NCBI GenBank assembly: GCA_030698405.1 | Contig: JAUYMU010000024.1 | Location: forward strand, 1-43,399 | DNA from: Bacteroidota bacterium | Lineage (GTDB): Bacteria; Bacteroidota; Bacteroidia; Bacteroidales; Prolixibacteraceae | DNA: 43,399 nucleotides | Direction of reading: 5' to 3' | In this document: positions 1-8,177 of the stretch, in pieces | Layout of the letters: every line of letters begins with the position of its first letter | Position numbering within the stretch: position 1 is the first letter of the stretch | Notes under the pieces: model-generated | What the model was told of the DNA's origin: nothing | Database searches by the model: none | What the model saw: only the letters and a program-made list of their open reading frames with translations | Position numbers and translations under genes: made by a program

Positions 1-100
1 TGACTTCCGACAAGCTACTGGCAAGCGTTTCAGAATCCTTTGCAAATACTCCTATCTCTGAAAAATTAGTTATACTTTTGTTGTGTTGCATATTTCTCAT
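1..100 (-). CDS. Partial unidentified gene, N-terminus only
   Basis: An open minus-strand frame runs from an ATG at 100 to the window edge without a stop (33 codons, beginning MRNMQHNKSITNFSEIGVFA). A second possible start is the ATG at 91. The frame is short, but a well-formed Bacteroidota promoter lies just upstream (129-160), which would give a leader of about 20 nt to the ATG at 100. I do not recognise the family. It is divergent from the RhuM remnant to its right. Confidence 0.4.
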   Translation of the reverse strand, partial: MRNMQHNKSITNFSEIGVFAKDSETLASSLSEV

Positions 101-128
101 ATTTTACGACTTTTGTTTGTAATCACTT

Positions 129-160
129 CAAATATAGTGACTTATGTCGAAATATGCAAC
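129..160 (-). promoter_or_regulatory. Bacteroidota-type promoter for the left-edge gene
   Basis: On the minus strand a TATATTTG box (136 to 129) matches the -7 consensus TAnnTTTG. GTTG at 160-157 stands in for the -33 TTTG with a 20-bp spacer. Predicted transcription start is near 122. Confidence 0.45.
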
Positions 161-280
161 TTTTTTAGTAAATTTAATTCATTAAATATCAGATATTTAA
201 CGTTATTTAATAATAATATGCAAATGCTGATTATCAAGCATTTAGATCCTCCGAAATGTTAGTGAAACAACACATCTACA

Positions 281-787
281 ATGGCAAAAAAAATAAAACA
301 GGCAAGCGAAGGTTTTAATGAAATATTACTTTACACCACGCCCAATGGCAATGTAAAGGTTGAAATTTATTTGCAAAACGAAACAATCTGGCTTACTCAG
401 CAAAAAATAGCCGATTTGTTTGGTGTAGATAGAACGGTTGTAACCAAGCACATTGGCAATATTTTCAAGTCAGGAGAATTAAACGAGCATTTGGTATGTG
501 CAAATTTTGCACATACCACTCAACACGGCGCAATTAAAGGAAAGACTCAGGAATCAATTATAAAATTTTACAATCTCGATGCAATTATTTCAGTGGGTTA
601 TCGCGTAAACAGCAGTCAGGCAACAGCTTTTCGTATATGGGCTACCGAGCGGTTGAAAGAGTACATTATCAAAGGTTTTACAATGGATGATGAACGGCTG
701 AAAAACCCGAACAACATTTTTGGTAAAGATTATTTTGAGGAACAACTTGCCCGCATTCGTGATATCAGAAGCAGCGAAAGGCGTTAG
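281..787 (+). pseudogene. Truncated RhuM-family protein
   Basis: The 168-residue product matches the N-terminal half of the RhuM family (virulence RhuM/DNA-binding type): a WLTQQKIADLFGVDRTVVTKH helix-turn-helix segment at about 37-57, then the family signature of YNLDAIISVGYRVNS and FRIWATERLKEYIIKGF, then MDDERLKNP and a RIRDIRSSERR helix. Full-length relatives continue from RDIRASE(K/R)R into FYQK and reach roughly 330 residues. Here a TAG follows ERR directly and no continuation is seen in any frame, so the C-terminal half is lost. It sits next to toxin-antitoxin genes, a common setting for RhuM. Residual function is doubtful. Confidence 0.75.
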
Positions 788-848
788 GCAACAGCATCGG
801 GTATCGCGGCGAAGAAAATCAATAAAGTATTTTTACTAAATTTGACAC

Positions 849-1076
849 ATGAAACATCTGACTTTAAATATACCGGATAGTTTAAATCTCAATGAGACAG
901 ATACTAAGAGATTTTTAGCAGCAAAGATGTATGAAATTGGGAAGCTTTCTTTGGGACAGGCAGCTTCTCTTGCTGGATTATCAAAAATCGCGTTTTCTGA
1001 GATATTAGCTGACTACAATGTTTCATTAATAAATTATCCATACTCTGATATTTCAAGAGATGCAGCTCAATTCTGA
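849..1076 (+). CDS. UPF0175-family antitoxin
   Basis: A 75-residue protein of the UPF0175 type: a short N-terminal strand (LNIPDSLNL), then a helical segment AAKMYEIGKLSLGQAASLAGLS with the family's helix-turn-helix pattern, then a tail ending in YPYSDISRDAAQF. UPF0175 proteins usually precede DUF3368/PIN genes and act as DNA-binding antitoxins. The next gene overlaps it by 17 bp in another frame, implying coupled translation. A TAAATTTG box at 837-844 resembles a -7 element almost on the ATG, but no -33 element is seen, so the promoter is uncertain. Confidence 0.8.
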   Translation: MKHLTLNIPDSLNLNETDTKRFLAAKMYEIGKLSLGQAASLAGLSKIAFSEILADYNVSLINYPYSDISRDAAQF

Positions 1077-1524
1077 GATTATTATTTCCGATACAAGTTG
1101 CCTGATACTTCTTCACAAGATTGATGAGTTAGAACTACTTGATAAGTTGGGCAAAAATGTTTTTATTACCCAGATTATAGCACGCGAGTTTGGACAAAAA
1201 TTACCTGATTGGATCAAAGTAAAGGAACCTTCTGACAAGCATTATCAAAAGTTGCTTGAGATGGATTTAGATGAGGGCGAGGCAAGTGCAATTGCTTTGT
1301 CTTTCGAGATTGCTAATTCAATACTGATATTAGACGATCTTAAAGGAAGAAAAATCGCTGACAAACTAAATCTAAGATATTCAGGCACATTCGGATTAAT
1401 TCTAAGAGCAAAACAAGTAGGAATTTTAGAGAGTGTTAAACCAATACTTGATAAAATTAGAAAAACTAATTTCAGATTTAGTGAAAAAATATTTGATTCA
1501 ATATTAGAACAATCTGGTGAGTAG
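1060..1524 (+). CDS. DUF3368/PIN-domain toxin
   Basis: A 154-residue PIN-fold protein of the DUF3368 group. Acidic residues expected for the metal site are visible: Asp11 in ISDTSCLI, a Glu in ARREF-like AREFGQ, the DLDEGEASAIAL segment, and Asp-Asp in LILDDLKGRKIA. PIN toxins of type II systems are usually ribonucleases. The gene overlaps the UPF0175 antitoxin gene, the standard order for this pair. It looks full length and intact. The RNA target cannot be inferred. Confidence 0.8.
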   Translation: MQLNSEIIISDTSCLILLHKIDELELLDKLGKNVFITQIIAREFGQKLPDWIKVKEPSDKHYQKLLEMDLDEGEASAIALSFEIANSILILDDLKGRKIADKLNLRYSGTFGLILRAKQVGILESVKPILDKIRKTNFRFSEKIFDSILEQSGE

Positions 1525-1735
1525 TTTGCAGTTGAAAAGTATGTTCTTCGTGGGAAATTTCTCGGGAAAACCCATTCTGTATTTATTACAGCGTCTTCTC
1601 GATTATCTGATATATCAGGAACTTACAGCAAGTAGTCAGGCAAAACAATCAGATGTTGATGCTCTTGCAAAAGAGGTAAACAAAAATTGGTGGGATAACA
1701 ATAAACATAGATTCATCACCGAATGAACGAAATGT
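1525..1735 (+). other. Degenerate coding remnants between TA modules
   Basis: Two overlapping frames look like decayed gene ends. One frame (to about 1637) reads AVEKYVLRGKFLGKTHSVF and ends at TAG. Another (to 1726) ends ALAKEVNKNWWDNNKHRF, the style of a small antitoxin C-terminus. The 69-codon ORF at 1517-1726 fuses unrelated-looking parts and overlaps the PIN gene, so I do not call it a functional gene. No family is assigned. Confidence 0.3.
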
Positions 1736-1744
1736 TAGGAAACA

Positions 1745-1918
1745 ATTAGGATAGAAATATTGAAGCCTAAAGCCAATCAACTTTTAAAGGATTTGGCAGA
1801 TTTGAACACCTGATTAGAATTCAATCCAAATCATCGTTTAAAGAAGTCCTTGAAAAGACTCGTCGAAATGCTGAATATGCTCCTGCTTGACGATATCACG
1901 GCTGAAGTTGAAGAATAA
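1745..1918 (+). pseudogene. Frameshifted small antitoxin relic
   Basis: Joined across two frameshifts (near 1810 and 1888), the sequence reads RIEILKPKANQLLKDLADL, then SSFKEVLEKTRRNAEYAPA, then DDITAEVEE. This is the layout of a common Bacteroidota small antitoxin that ends ...LDDITAEVEEVRAKRY. No ATG start is in frame and no toxin partner follows. The relic shows that this zone has lost at least one module. Confidence 0.5.
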
Positions 1919-2030
1919 GGCAAGGTCGATTTAGAGGGGAAGACCAGGATCATTAAATCCAATCATTGAAAAATGGGTTAATCCGGAACCTACGATATTG
2001 AAATTTAGTACTTTTGGAAAAAGAAAAGTT

Positions 2031-2279
2031 ATGACTGTATCTGATTTAAAACTGAAAATATTCCGGCAAATTGATTCTTTGGAGAAGAACCGCTTGGAAG
2101 AATTCTATGGGGTTTTGGTAAATTTCATCAATGAAAAAAGAGATGTTGGTGATTGGGAAAAACTGACAGAGGAACAGAAACAAGGAATTACAGATGCTAT
2201 TGAAGAAATAGATTCAGGAAAAGGAATTCCTCATGAAGAAGTGATGGCCAACATCCGCAAGAAATACACCAATGCCTAA
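2031..2279 (+). CDS. Antitoxin of a RelE/ParE-type pair
   Basis: An 82-residue helical protein starting MTVSDLKLKIFRQIDSLEK. It ends in DSGKGIPHEEVMANIRKKY, typical of antitoxins paired with RelE/ParE toxins (the 'GxxxxHEEVM' tail). An upstream in-frame ATG at 1998 exists. I prefer 2031 because a TACTTTTG -7-like box lies at 2009-2016, so transcription would start near 2022. The toxin gene overlaps its end by 8 bp. The N-terminal part probably provides DNA binding or dimerisation, but this is not visible from a motif. Confidence 0.75.
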   Translation: MTVSDLKLKIFRQIDSLEKNRLEEFYGVLVNFINEKRDVGDWEKLTEEQKQGITDAIEEIDSGKGIPHEEVMANIRKKYTNA

Positions 2280-2568
2280 ACTTATCGTTTGGTCGCCTTT
2301 ATCTGAAAAGGATTTAGAATCCATTATTGGATACCTTCATTCAAATTGGGATGATAAAGTTGTACATGAGTTTGTTGAAATCACAGATAAACTTGTCAAT
2401 CAGATTTCCATAAATCCCAAACAATTTCCAATAATCCATAGTAGAAAAAAGGCTAGAAAATGTGTCATCACAATGCATAACACTTTGTTTTACCGCGACA
2501 GGAAAGAATACATTGACATTTTAAGAATATACGATACAAGGCAAGATCCTAAAAAAATCAGATTTTAA
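2272..2568 (+). CDS. RelE/ParE-family toxin
   Basis: A 98-residue protein of the RelE/ParE fold: VWSPLSEKDLESIIGYLHSNW (strand then helices), a middle helix, FPIIHSRKKARKCVITMHNTLFYR and a C-terminal strand with IDILRIYDTRQDPKKI. The pattern 'F.. ...R+.v....+.lfYR....i.il+i.d.RqdP' is characteristic of ParE-like toxins. Translation is coupled to the antitoxin by an 8-bp overlap. The stop codon abuts the stop of the convergent mfd gene with no intergenic base. The target, gyrase or ribosome-bound mRNA, cannot be told. Confidence 0.85.
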   Translation: MPKLIVWSPLSEKDLESIIGYLHSNWDDKVVHEFVEITDKLVNQISINPKQFPIIHSRKKARKCVITMHNTLFYRDRKEYIDILRIYDTRQDPKKIRF

Positions 2569-5500
2569 CTATTCCCCAACTCCCTCCAAAATCTCTTTCG
2601 CCCGCTTTACACTTTTTACTTTTTCGAAGGTGAGTGATAGTTTGTTGTTGCCTTCTTTCATGCGGCAAATTTGGGGATGGGTTTGCACGAATTGCAGTAC
2701 TTTGCCAAATACCGGCGATTGATAATAAACCGATTGCGGTTTGGAAATAAACTGGCAAACCATTTTGTGGTGCTTCAGGATGATTTTCTCCATTCCCAAT
2801 TCAACGGCTACACGGCGGAGGCGCACCACTTCAATCAGTTCAATACTTTCCGGAGGCAATTTGCCAAAGCGGTCGGCCAGACCGGCTTCGAACTGCACCA
2901 AAGCTTCTTCGGTTTCTATATTGTCGAGTTCGCGGTAAAGCAACATGCGTTCCGAAATACTCTGAATGTAACTATCCGGAAACAGCAATTGCATATCGGT
3001 ATCAATCTGGCAATCGCTGCCAAATTTCAGCTTCAGGAATGCCTGCGATGAATCTTCTTTTTCGTCCTTGAAAAGCTCTTTAAAATCGGTTTGTTTCAGC
3101 TCCTGAATGGCTTCGTTCAAGATTCGGTGATAGGTTTCGAAACCAATGTCGGCAATAAACCCGCTCTGTTCGGCACCCAAAAGGTTTCCGGCGCCGCGAA
3201 TGTCTAAATCCTGCATGGCAATGTTGAAACCGCTTCCCAGTTCCGAAAACTCTTCGATGGCCCGCAAACGGCGGCGTGCTTCAGGAGTAAGCGTTGAAAG
3301 CGGAGGAGCCAGCAGGTAACAGAACGCTTTTTTGTTGGAGCGCCCTACCCGACCACGCAATTGGTGCAAATCGCTCAGTCCGAAGTTTTCTGCATGATTG
3401 ATGATAATGGTATTTGCATTCGGAATGTCGAGACCCGATTCGATGATGGTCGTGGCAATCAGCACATCGAATTCGCCGTTGATAAAATCCATCATCAGCT
3501 TTTCAAGTTTCGGTCCGTCCATTTGCCCGTGACCAACCACCGTGCGAACTCCCGGTACCAATTTGCGGATCACTGTTTCAACTTCGTAAATGTTCGACAC
3601 CCGGTTGTGTATAAAAAATACCTGCCCTTCACGTGCCATTTCATATTGAATCGCCTCCCGGATAATTTCCTCGCTGAATCCATGCAATTCAGTAGCAATC
3701 GGATACCGGTTGGGCGGCGGCGTTTGTATGATCGACAAATCGCGGGCGCCCATCATCGAAAATTGCAGCGTTCGCGGAATCGGTGTGGCTGTCAGCGTGA
3801 GCGTGTCCACATTCAGCTTCATTTGTTTCAGCTTTTCTTTCACCGAAACACCGAATTTCTGTTCCTCATCCACAATTAGCAAACCCAGATCTTTAAAGGC
3901 AACTTCCTTGCTGACCAGCTTGTGCGTGCCGATCAGTATATCCACTTTTCCGGCTTTGGTTTCGGCCAAAACCTGTTTCACGTCAGCAGGTTTCCGCAGA
4001 CGACTAATGTATTCAACCTTTGCCGGAAATTCTGCAAGCCTATCGGTAAAAGTTCTGAAATGCTGAAGCGCCAAAATGGTAGTTGGAACCAGCACTGCAA
4101 CCTGTTTGCTGTCGGCCACCGCTTTAAACGCAGCGCGAATGGCAATTTCGGTTTTCCCGAAACCCACGTCACCGCAAACAAGCCGATCCATCGGTATCTC
4201 CTTTTCCATATCTTCCTTCACGGCAATGGTCGATTTCATCTGGTCGGGCGTGTCTTCGTAAATAAACGAAGCTTCCAGTTCGGTCTGAAGGTACGAATCG
4301 GGCGAAAAAGCAAAACCACGCTCCTGACGGCGGGCTGCGTAAAGCTCAATCAATTCTTTGGCGATGTCTTTCACCTTCAGCTTGGTGCGGTCCTTCAGCT
4401 TTTGCCAAACGCCGCTTCCCAGTTTGCTGATGTTCGGCTCGGTTCCTTCCTTTCCCTTGAATTTCGAGATGCGGTGCAGGTTGTGAATACTTACCAGCAG
4501 CACATCGTTGTCTTTGTAACTTAGCCGGATTGCCTCCTGAAGTTTACCGTCAACCTCGGTTTTAACCAAACCCATAAATTTTCCGATTCCGTGATCGACA
4601 TGCACCACGTAATCGCCCTGATGCAGTTTGTTCAGCTCTTTAAAAGTGATGCTGTCGCGTTCGGCTTTGCGCGTTTTGATCTCGAAGCGGTGGTAACGTT
4701 CAAAAATCTGATGATCGGTATAACAGCAAATTTTCAGGTCGCGGTCGATGAATCCTTCGTGCAGGGTAAAATTTACCGGCCTGAATTTTACTTCCAGACC
4801 TTTGTCATCAAAAATTGCCTGCAAGCGGTCGGTTTGCGACACATTGGTAGATAGAATATAATTGGTGAAACCGAAATTCTGATAGTCGATCAGGTTTTCG
4901 GCCAGCATGTCAAAGTTTTTGTTGAAAACAGGTTGACGTCCGGTTTGAAAAGTGACGGTTTTTGAATTGCTGAAAAAATGTTTCTGGCCAAATCCGGCAC
5001 AGGTAAAACGCTTAATTTCTTTTGAAAATGTTTTTCCTGAAAGTAACCTGGTAAACCATTTCTTTCGGTCCTCTTCCGTTTCGGCCTTTTCGATGGTTTG
5101 GCTGAAATTGTATTCCATCTGATCGGCAATCAGTTGAACATCATTCAGTAGAAAAATAGCATTCTCCGGAATGAAATCAAGGAAACTGATGCGTTCCTCG
5201 TCTTTCAGATCTTCCTGAATGTTTGGAATGATGCTGATGCGCGTATGTGGTTCTTTCGACATTTGGTTGTCGATGTTGAAACTGCGGATTGAATCCACCT
5301 CATCGCCAAAAAAGTCGATGCGATACGGATCTTCGTTCGAAAATGAATAGATATCCACAATTCCTCCGCGAATGGAATACTGGCCGGGCTCATAAACGAA
5401 ATCAACCCGCTCGAAACCGTATTCAAAAAGCACTTCGTTCACAAATTCAAGCGACAATTTATCGCCTTTCGACACCTGAAAAGTATTGGCAGCCAGCCCT

Positions 5501-5910
5501 TCTCCCGAAATTACTTTTTCGACCAAAGCTTCAGGATAAGTGACTATGACCAATTGTTTTCCGTCTTTTAACTTATTGAGAACCTCAGTTCGGAGAATTA
5601 TATTTTCCTGCTCAATGGTTTCGTAATGCACCGACCGTTTGTACGACGACGGAAAAAACAAAGCTTCCACTTCGGATGCAAGCGTATTCAGGTCGTCGTA
5701 AAAATAGGCGGCTTCTTCCCTGTCGTTCAGGCAAATAACAAATGTTTTAGGTATTTCTTCTGAAAGTAAACATGCCAGAATGCTTCGCGATGAGCCAACA
5801 AGTCCCTGCAAGTGAACCTTTTCACCCGGGGTATTCAGTAATACGCACAATTCGCCAAGCAAATCATGCTTCCTGAAAAGCTTCCTAAAATCCTTCCGCT
5901 CCAAAATCAA
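2569..5910 (-). CDS. mfd: Transcription-repair coupling factor Mfd
   Basis: An SF2 translocase of about 1,113 residues that removes stalled RNA polymerase and recruits UvrA. Domains in order: UvrB-like N-terminal module starting with the conserved PGEKVHLQGLVGSSRSILA; CarD-type RNA-polymerase-interaction domain (GDYVVHVDHGIGKFMGL, about residue 435); helicase motor with Walker A GDVGFGKTE (about 585), DEEQ box (about 682) and TATPIPRTLQ; helicase C domain with GLDIPNANTIII and QLRGRVGRS; C-terminal TRCF domain. Length fits the family. The frame has no ATG near the N-terminus. The furthest upstream codon, TTG at 5928, lies inside a promoter -7 box, so I place the start at TTG 5910 (TTG 5904 also possible). 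Confidence 0.93.
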   Translation of the reverse strand: MILERKDFRKLFRKHDLLGELCVLLNTPGEKVHLQGLVGSSRSILACLLSEEIPKTFVICLNDREEAAYFYDDLNTLASEVEALFFPSSYKRSVHYETIEQENIILRTEVLNKLKDGKQLVIVTYPEALVEKVISGEGLAANTFQVSKGDKLSLEFVNEVLFEYGFERVDFVYEPGQYSIRGGIVDIYSFSNEDPYRIDFFGDEVDSIRSFNIDNQMSKEPHTRISIIPNIQEDLKDEERISFLDFIPENAIFLLNDVQLIADQMEYNFSQTIEKAETEEDRKKWFTRLLSGKTFSKEIKRFTCAGFGQKHFFSNSKTVTFQTGRQPVFNKNFDMLAENLIDYQNFGFTNYILSTNVSQTDRLQAIFDDKGLEVKFRPVNFTLHEGFIDRDLKICCYTDHQIFERYHRFEIKTRKAERDSITFKELNKLHQGDYVVHVDHGIGKFMGLVKTEVDGKLQEAIRLSYKDNDVLLVSIHNLHRISKFKGKEGTEPNISKLGSGVWQKLKDRTKLKVKDIAKELIELYAARRQERGFAFSPDSYLQTELEASFIYEDTPDQMKSTIAVKEDMEKEIPMDRLVCGDVGFGKTEIAIRAAFKAVADSKQVAVLVPTTILALQHFRTFTDRLAEFPAKVEYISRLRKPADVKQVLAETKAGKVDILIGTHKLVSKEVAFKDLGLLIVDEEQKFGVSVKEKLKQMKLNVDTLTLTATPIPRTLQFSMMGARDLSIIQTPPPNRYPIATELHGFSEEIIREAIQYEMAREGQVFFIHNRVSNIYEVETVIRKLVPGVRTVVGHGQMDGPKLEKLMMDFINGEFDVLIATTIIESGLDIPNANTIIINHAENFGLSDLHQLRGRVGRSNKKAFCYLLAPPLSTLTPEARRRLRAIEEFSELGSGFNIAMQDLDIRGAGNLLGAEQSGFIADIGFETYHRILNEAIQELKQTDFKELFKDEKEDSSQAFLKLKFGSDCQIDTDMQLLFPDSYIQSISERMLLYRELDNIETEEALVQFEAGLADRFGKLPPESIELIEVVRLRRVAVELGMEKIILKHHKMVCQFISKPQSVYYQSPVFGKVLQFVQTHPQICRMKEGNNKLSLTFEKVKSVKRAKEILEGVGE

Positions 5911-5925
5911 AATATAATTAGGGTG

Positions 5926-5957
5926 CAAATGTAGAAATTAAAAGCCCCATCCCCAAC
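5926..5957 (-). promoter_or_regulatory. Predicted mfd promoter
   Basis: The minus strand shows TACATTTG (5933 to 5926), a match to TAnnTTTG, with GTTG at 5957-5954 and a 20-bp spacer. Transcription would begin near 5919, leaving an almost leaderless mRNA. This argues against a start at 5928. Confidence 0.45.
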
Positions 5958-5979
5958 CCTTCCCCAAAATTGGGAAGGG
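5957..5979. repeat. REP-like hairpin upstream of mfd
   Basis: CCCTTCCC (5957-5964) pairs with GGGAAGGG (5972-5979) around a short AT-rich loop. It lies in a C-rich stretch (CCCCATCCCCAACCC) unlike its surroundings. Such palindromes are common intergenic repeats in Bacteroidota. It touches the mfd -33 region. Confidence 0.5.
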
Positions 5980-6271
5980 AGCACGCCAATACAAATTCTG
6001 CACGTTGTCAAAATATAAAGCAGCAGCGCCTCAAAATATTTGTAGAAATTTAGTCAGTGAGTTTTCAAAAAAGTGCAGCGCAACGACATGTAAATCTGAG
6101 AATCTATGTTTTCAGACATTCCATCTCTTTTGTATAAATAGAATCCTTTCTTGATGTTTTACGCTTGATGTTTTAAAGCAATTTTTTGTACGGAATTTTC
6201 TTTGATTCACTACCATGTATAAATTTACTTGCATTCTATACTACGAGCCGCTGACCACAAACGCACTAAAT
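5980..6271. other. Intergenic region, no gene seen
   Basis: About 290 bp between mfd and the next minus-strand gene. I see no open frame with family features, no clear terminator and no RNA gene. Confidence 0.5.
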
Positions 6272-7009
6272 CTAATGTGCCAGATTGCAAATAAAACCAT
6301 AAACAAATGCAGCTATAATATTGATAACTAATGCAAATAATCCCGAAATTAAAATTGCAAAAATTGGTTTTCTTTTAATCCACTTCATTATTCGATAAAA
6401 TAATTTTACATTTAATTTTTGCAACTCATTTTCTATATTTTCTAAAAACCCAACTGGACAAGCTACAGTAAAGTTAGCTTTACTATGTGCACTAATCTTT
6501 GGTTTTATTAAAGTAACCATTACATCACTTTTATATTTCATAAAATCAAAAATACATCTCTGAGAATCGGGATGTATTAATGCTTTCTCTTGTTCTGGAA
6601 TTCTATTCTTATTATTAAGATAAATTAAACAAAAAGGATAAATAAATCTTAAAATAAAGTTCTCTAAAGGGATTTCACTCATTCTGAGATCGTCTTCAAA
6701 CCCGAAAAAAGAAATTATAAATGATTTATCAGTAATTCTTTGAGTAAACCAATCTCCATCTAATTTTCTGTCCGTAATTCCAATAATCAGGTCACAAGGA
6801 ATTACATTGTTTTCAAGTATTCCAGAAATTAAGATATTTGAGAGATGTATTCCGTCAAAACCTAAATGGCTTAAATTACTTAAATTTGAGAATAACAAGG
6901 CTTCTTTGTCTATTTTAAAAAGTATGGAATTCCATTTAGATAAATACCTACAATCTACTTTTTCTATTGGAATTCCAATTAAAACAATTTTTATGTTAAT
7001 TTTTTCCAT
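6272..7009 (-). CDS. Unknown protein with C-terminal membrane anchor
   Basis: About 245 residues from the ATG at 7009 (MEKINIKIVLIG); upstream in-frame ATGs at 7033 and 7045 are alternatives. The body is soluble-looking, with DLIIGITDRKLDGDWFTQRI and a segment HPDSQRCIFDFMKYKSDV. The last 35 residues form one hydrophobic helix (IFAILISGLFALVINIIAAFVYGFI) after KRKP, so a tail anchor with the body in the cytoplasm is likely. The HPDSQRCIFDF...KSDV stretch reminds me of a motif seen in some bacterial metalloprotease-like proteins, but no HExxH is visible. No function is assigned. The gene is very AT-rich compared with mfd, suggesting transfer. Confidence 0.6.
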   Translation of the reverse strand: MEKINIKIVLIGIPIEKVDCRYLSKWNSILFKIDKEALLFSNLSNLSHLGFDGIHLSNILISGILENNVIPCDLIIGITDRKLDGDWFTQRITDKSFIISFFGFEDDLRMSEIPLENFILRFIYPFCLIYLNNKNRIPEQEKALIHPDSQRCIFDFMKYKSDVMVTLIKPKISAHSKANFTVACPVGFLENIENELQKLNVKLFYRIMKWIKRKPIFAILISGLFALVINIIAAFVYGFICNLAH

Positions 7010-7194
7010 ATTGAAGTTTTTCAAGCATTGCATTATACATCTCAATAACCTTTAACAGTTTCCCTTAAATATTTTCTAAACCTCGAAGAACTACCTCTTT
7101 TTCGTTATTTCTAATTATCATCATATGGCGACCAAACCATAGATTCTACAAATAAATATTAGGAAAAGAATTTTTTATTTTTAAATTTTATTTT

Positions 7195-7929
7195 TTATTT
7201 TGAGCTAAATGTACCATTAGCATATGTTGCAACTTGGTCTTCAAACCCATCAGGATATTCCTTTGTTGGTAGAACATGTATTTTCCAATTATTTTTATCA
7301 ATTGGCGTTACTATAATATTTTCAACTGGAATTCCAATCCAACTGGCTTTTAAATAGGATCTCAACCCTTCAGCGGTATTTTCAAACTCAGGTTTACTTT
7401 CACTGCCTCCACTAGGTCGTTGTTGCGATGGTTGTTGTTGAGTAGATTGAATTTCAGGATTGGTTTTACCTTTGGTAAAATAAATATTTCCCCAAAATCC
7501 TATTGCTTCAAAATCTCTAAAGTGAAATTTGCTGAATATCAAAAAATCATTACGATCAACAGATGGATCTTTCAATACCTCTATTGAGGTCCCGAGTATT
7601 GATTCAAATATAGAACCCAGCCCATTCTGTTGTATATCATTGCTAACTTTTGCATAATATTTACTGGCAACTTCATTCATGAAATCTTCTTTTGTTGGAT
7701 TTTTTGAATAAGAAAATAACAGCAATAATAAAACTACTGAAACCATTAAAGCTTGATAGCCCCAATTCGATTTATGGTAAATAATTTTTGTTTTTAACTC
7801 TTTCTTTTTTGTTTTAGATTGGATTTCATCAGTTTCAATATTCTTTGAAATTTCTACTTTTTCACCACAACTCGAACAAAATTTCGATGTGTCAGACAAT
7901 TGATTACCACACTTTTGACAATATTTCAT
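7195..7929 (-). CDS. Zinc-ribbon membrane protein, DUF4359-like
   Basis: A 244-residue protein. The N-terminus MKYCQKCGNQLSDTSKFCSSCG is a double-CxxC zinc ribbon. One transmembrane helix (ALMVSVVLLLLLFSYS) sits near residues 59-74. It is followed by NPTKEDFMNEVASKYY, which resembles the DUF4359 pattern, and then a Q/S-rich linker (TQQQPSQQRPSGGSES). A C-terminal domain ends WKIHVLPTKEYPDGFEDQVATY. The zinc ribbon would face the cytoplasm. A candidate -7 box TAGATTTG lies on the minus strand at 7989-7982, but its -33 element is poor (ATTG, 18 bp). The role is unknown. It is AT-rich like its downstream neighbour. Confidence 0.75.
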   Translation of the reverse strand: MKYCQKCGNQLSDTSKFCSSCGEKVEISKNIETDEIQSKTKKKELKTKIIYHKSNWGYQALMVSVVLLLLLFSYSKNPTKEDFMNEVASKYYAKVSNDIQQNGLGSIFESILGTSIEVLKDPSVDRNDFLIFSKFHFRDFEAIGFWGNIYFTKGKTNPEIQSTQQQPSQQRPSGGSESKPEFENTAEGLRSYLKASWIGIPVENIIVTPIDKNNWKIHVLPTKEYPDGFEDQVATYANGTFSSK

Positions 7930-8177
7930 GATGCTGATTTTAAGTTAGGCTTGAAGTATTTTTACAATGTTAATTCTAATTCAAATCTAACAAAAATACC
8001 TGTTTTTCAATTCTTTCACTCAAAAACATTTTCCCAAATCCATCACATCACTTAAAATAGGGATTTCATCTCTCTTTGTAAAGGTGAAATTCTTAATCCG
8101 TGGAATAGCTGTTGATATACTGTCCGACATTTTGTAATTTTCAAATTCTTTAAATGACGGTTTTAAACATCATTATT

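Noticed and set aside
1517-1726. 69-codon ORF after the PIN toxin
   Set aside because: It overlaps the PIN gene, joins unlike segments and competes with another decayed frame; treated as remnant.
2671-5543. Many long frames inside mfd on both strands
   Set aside because: They are shadows of the mfd frame, with low-complexity or Arg/Ser-rich translations and no family features.
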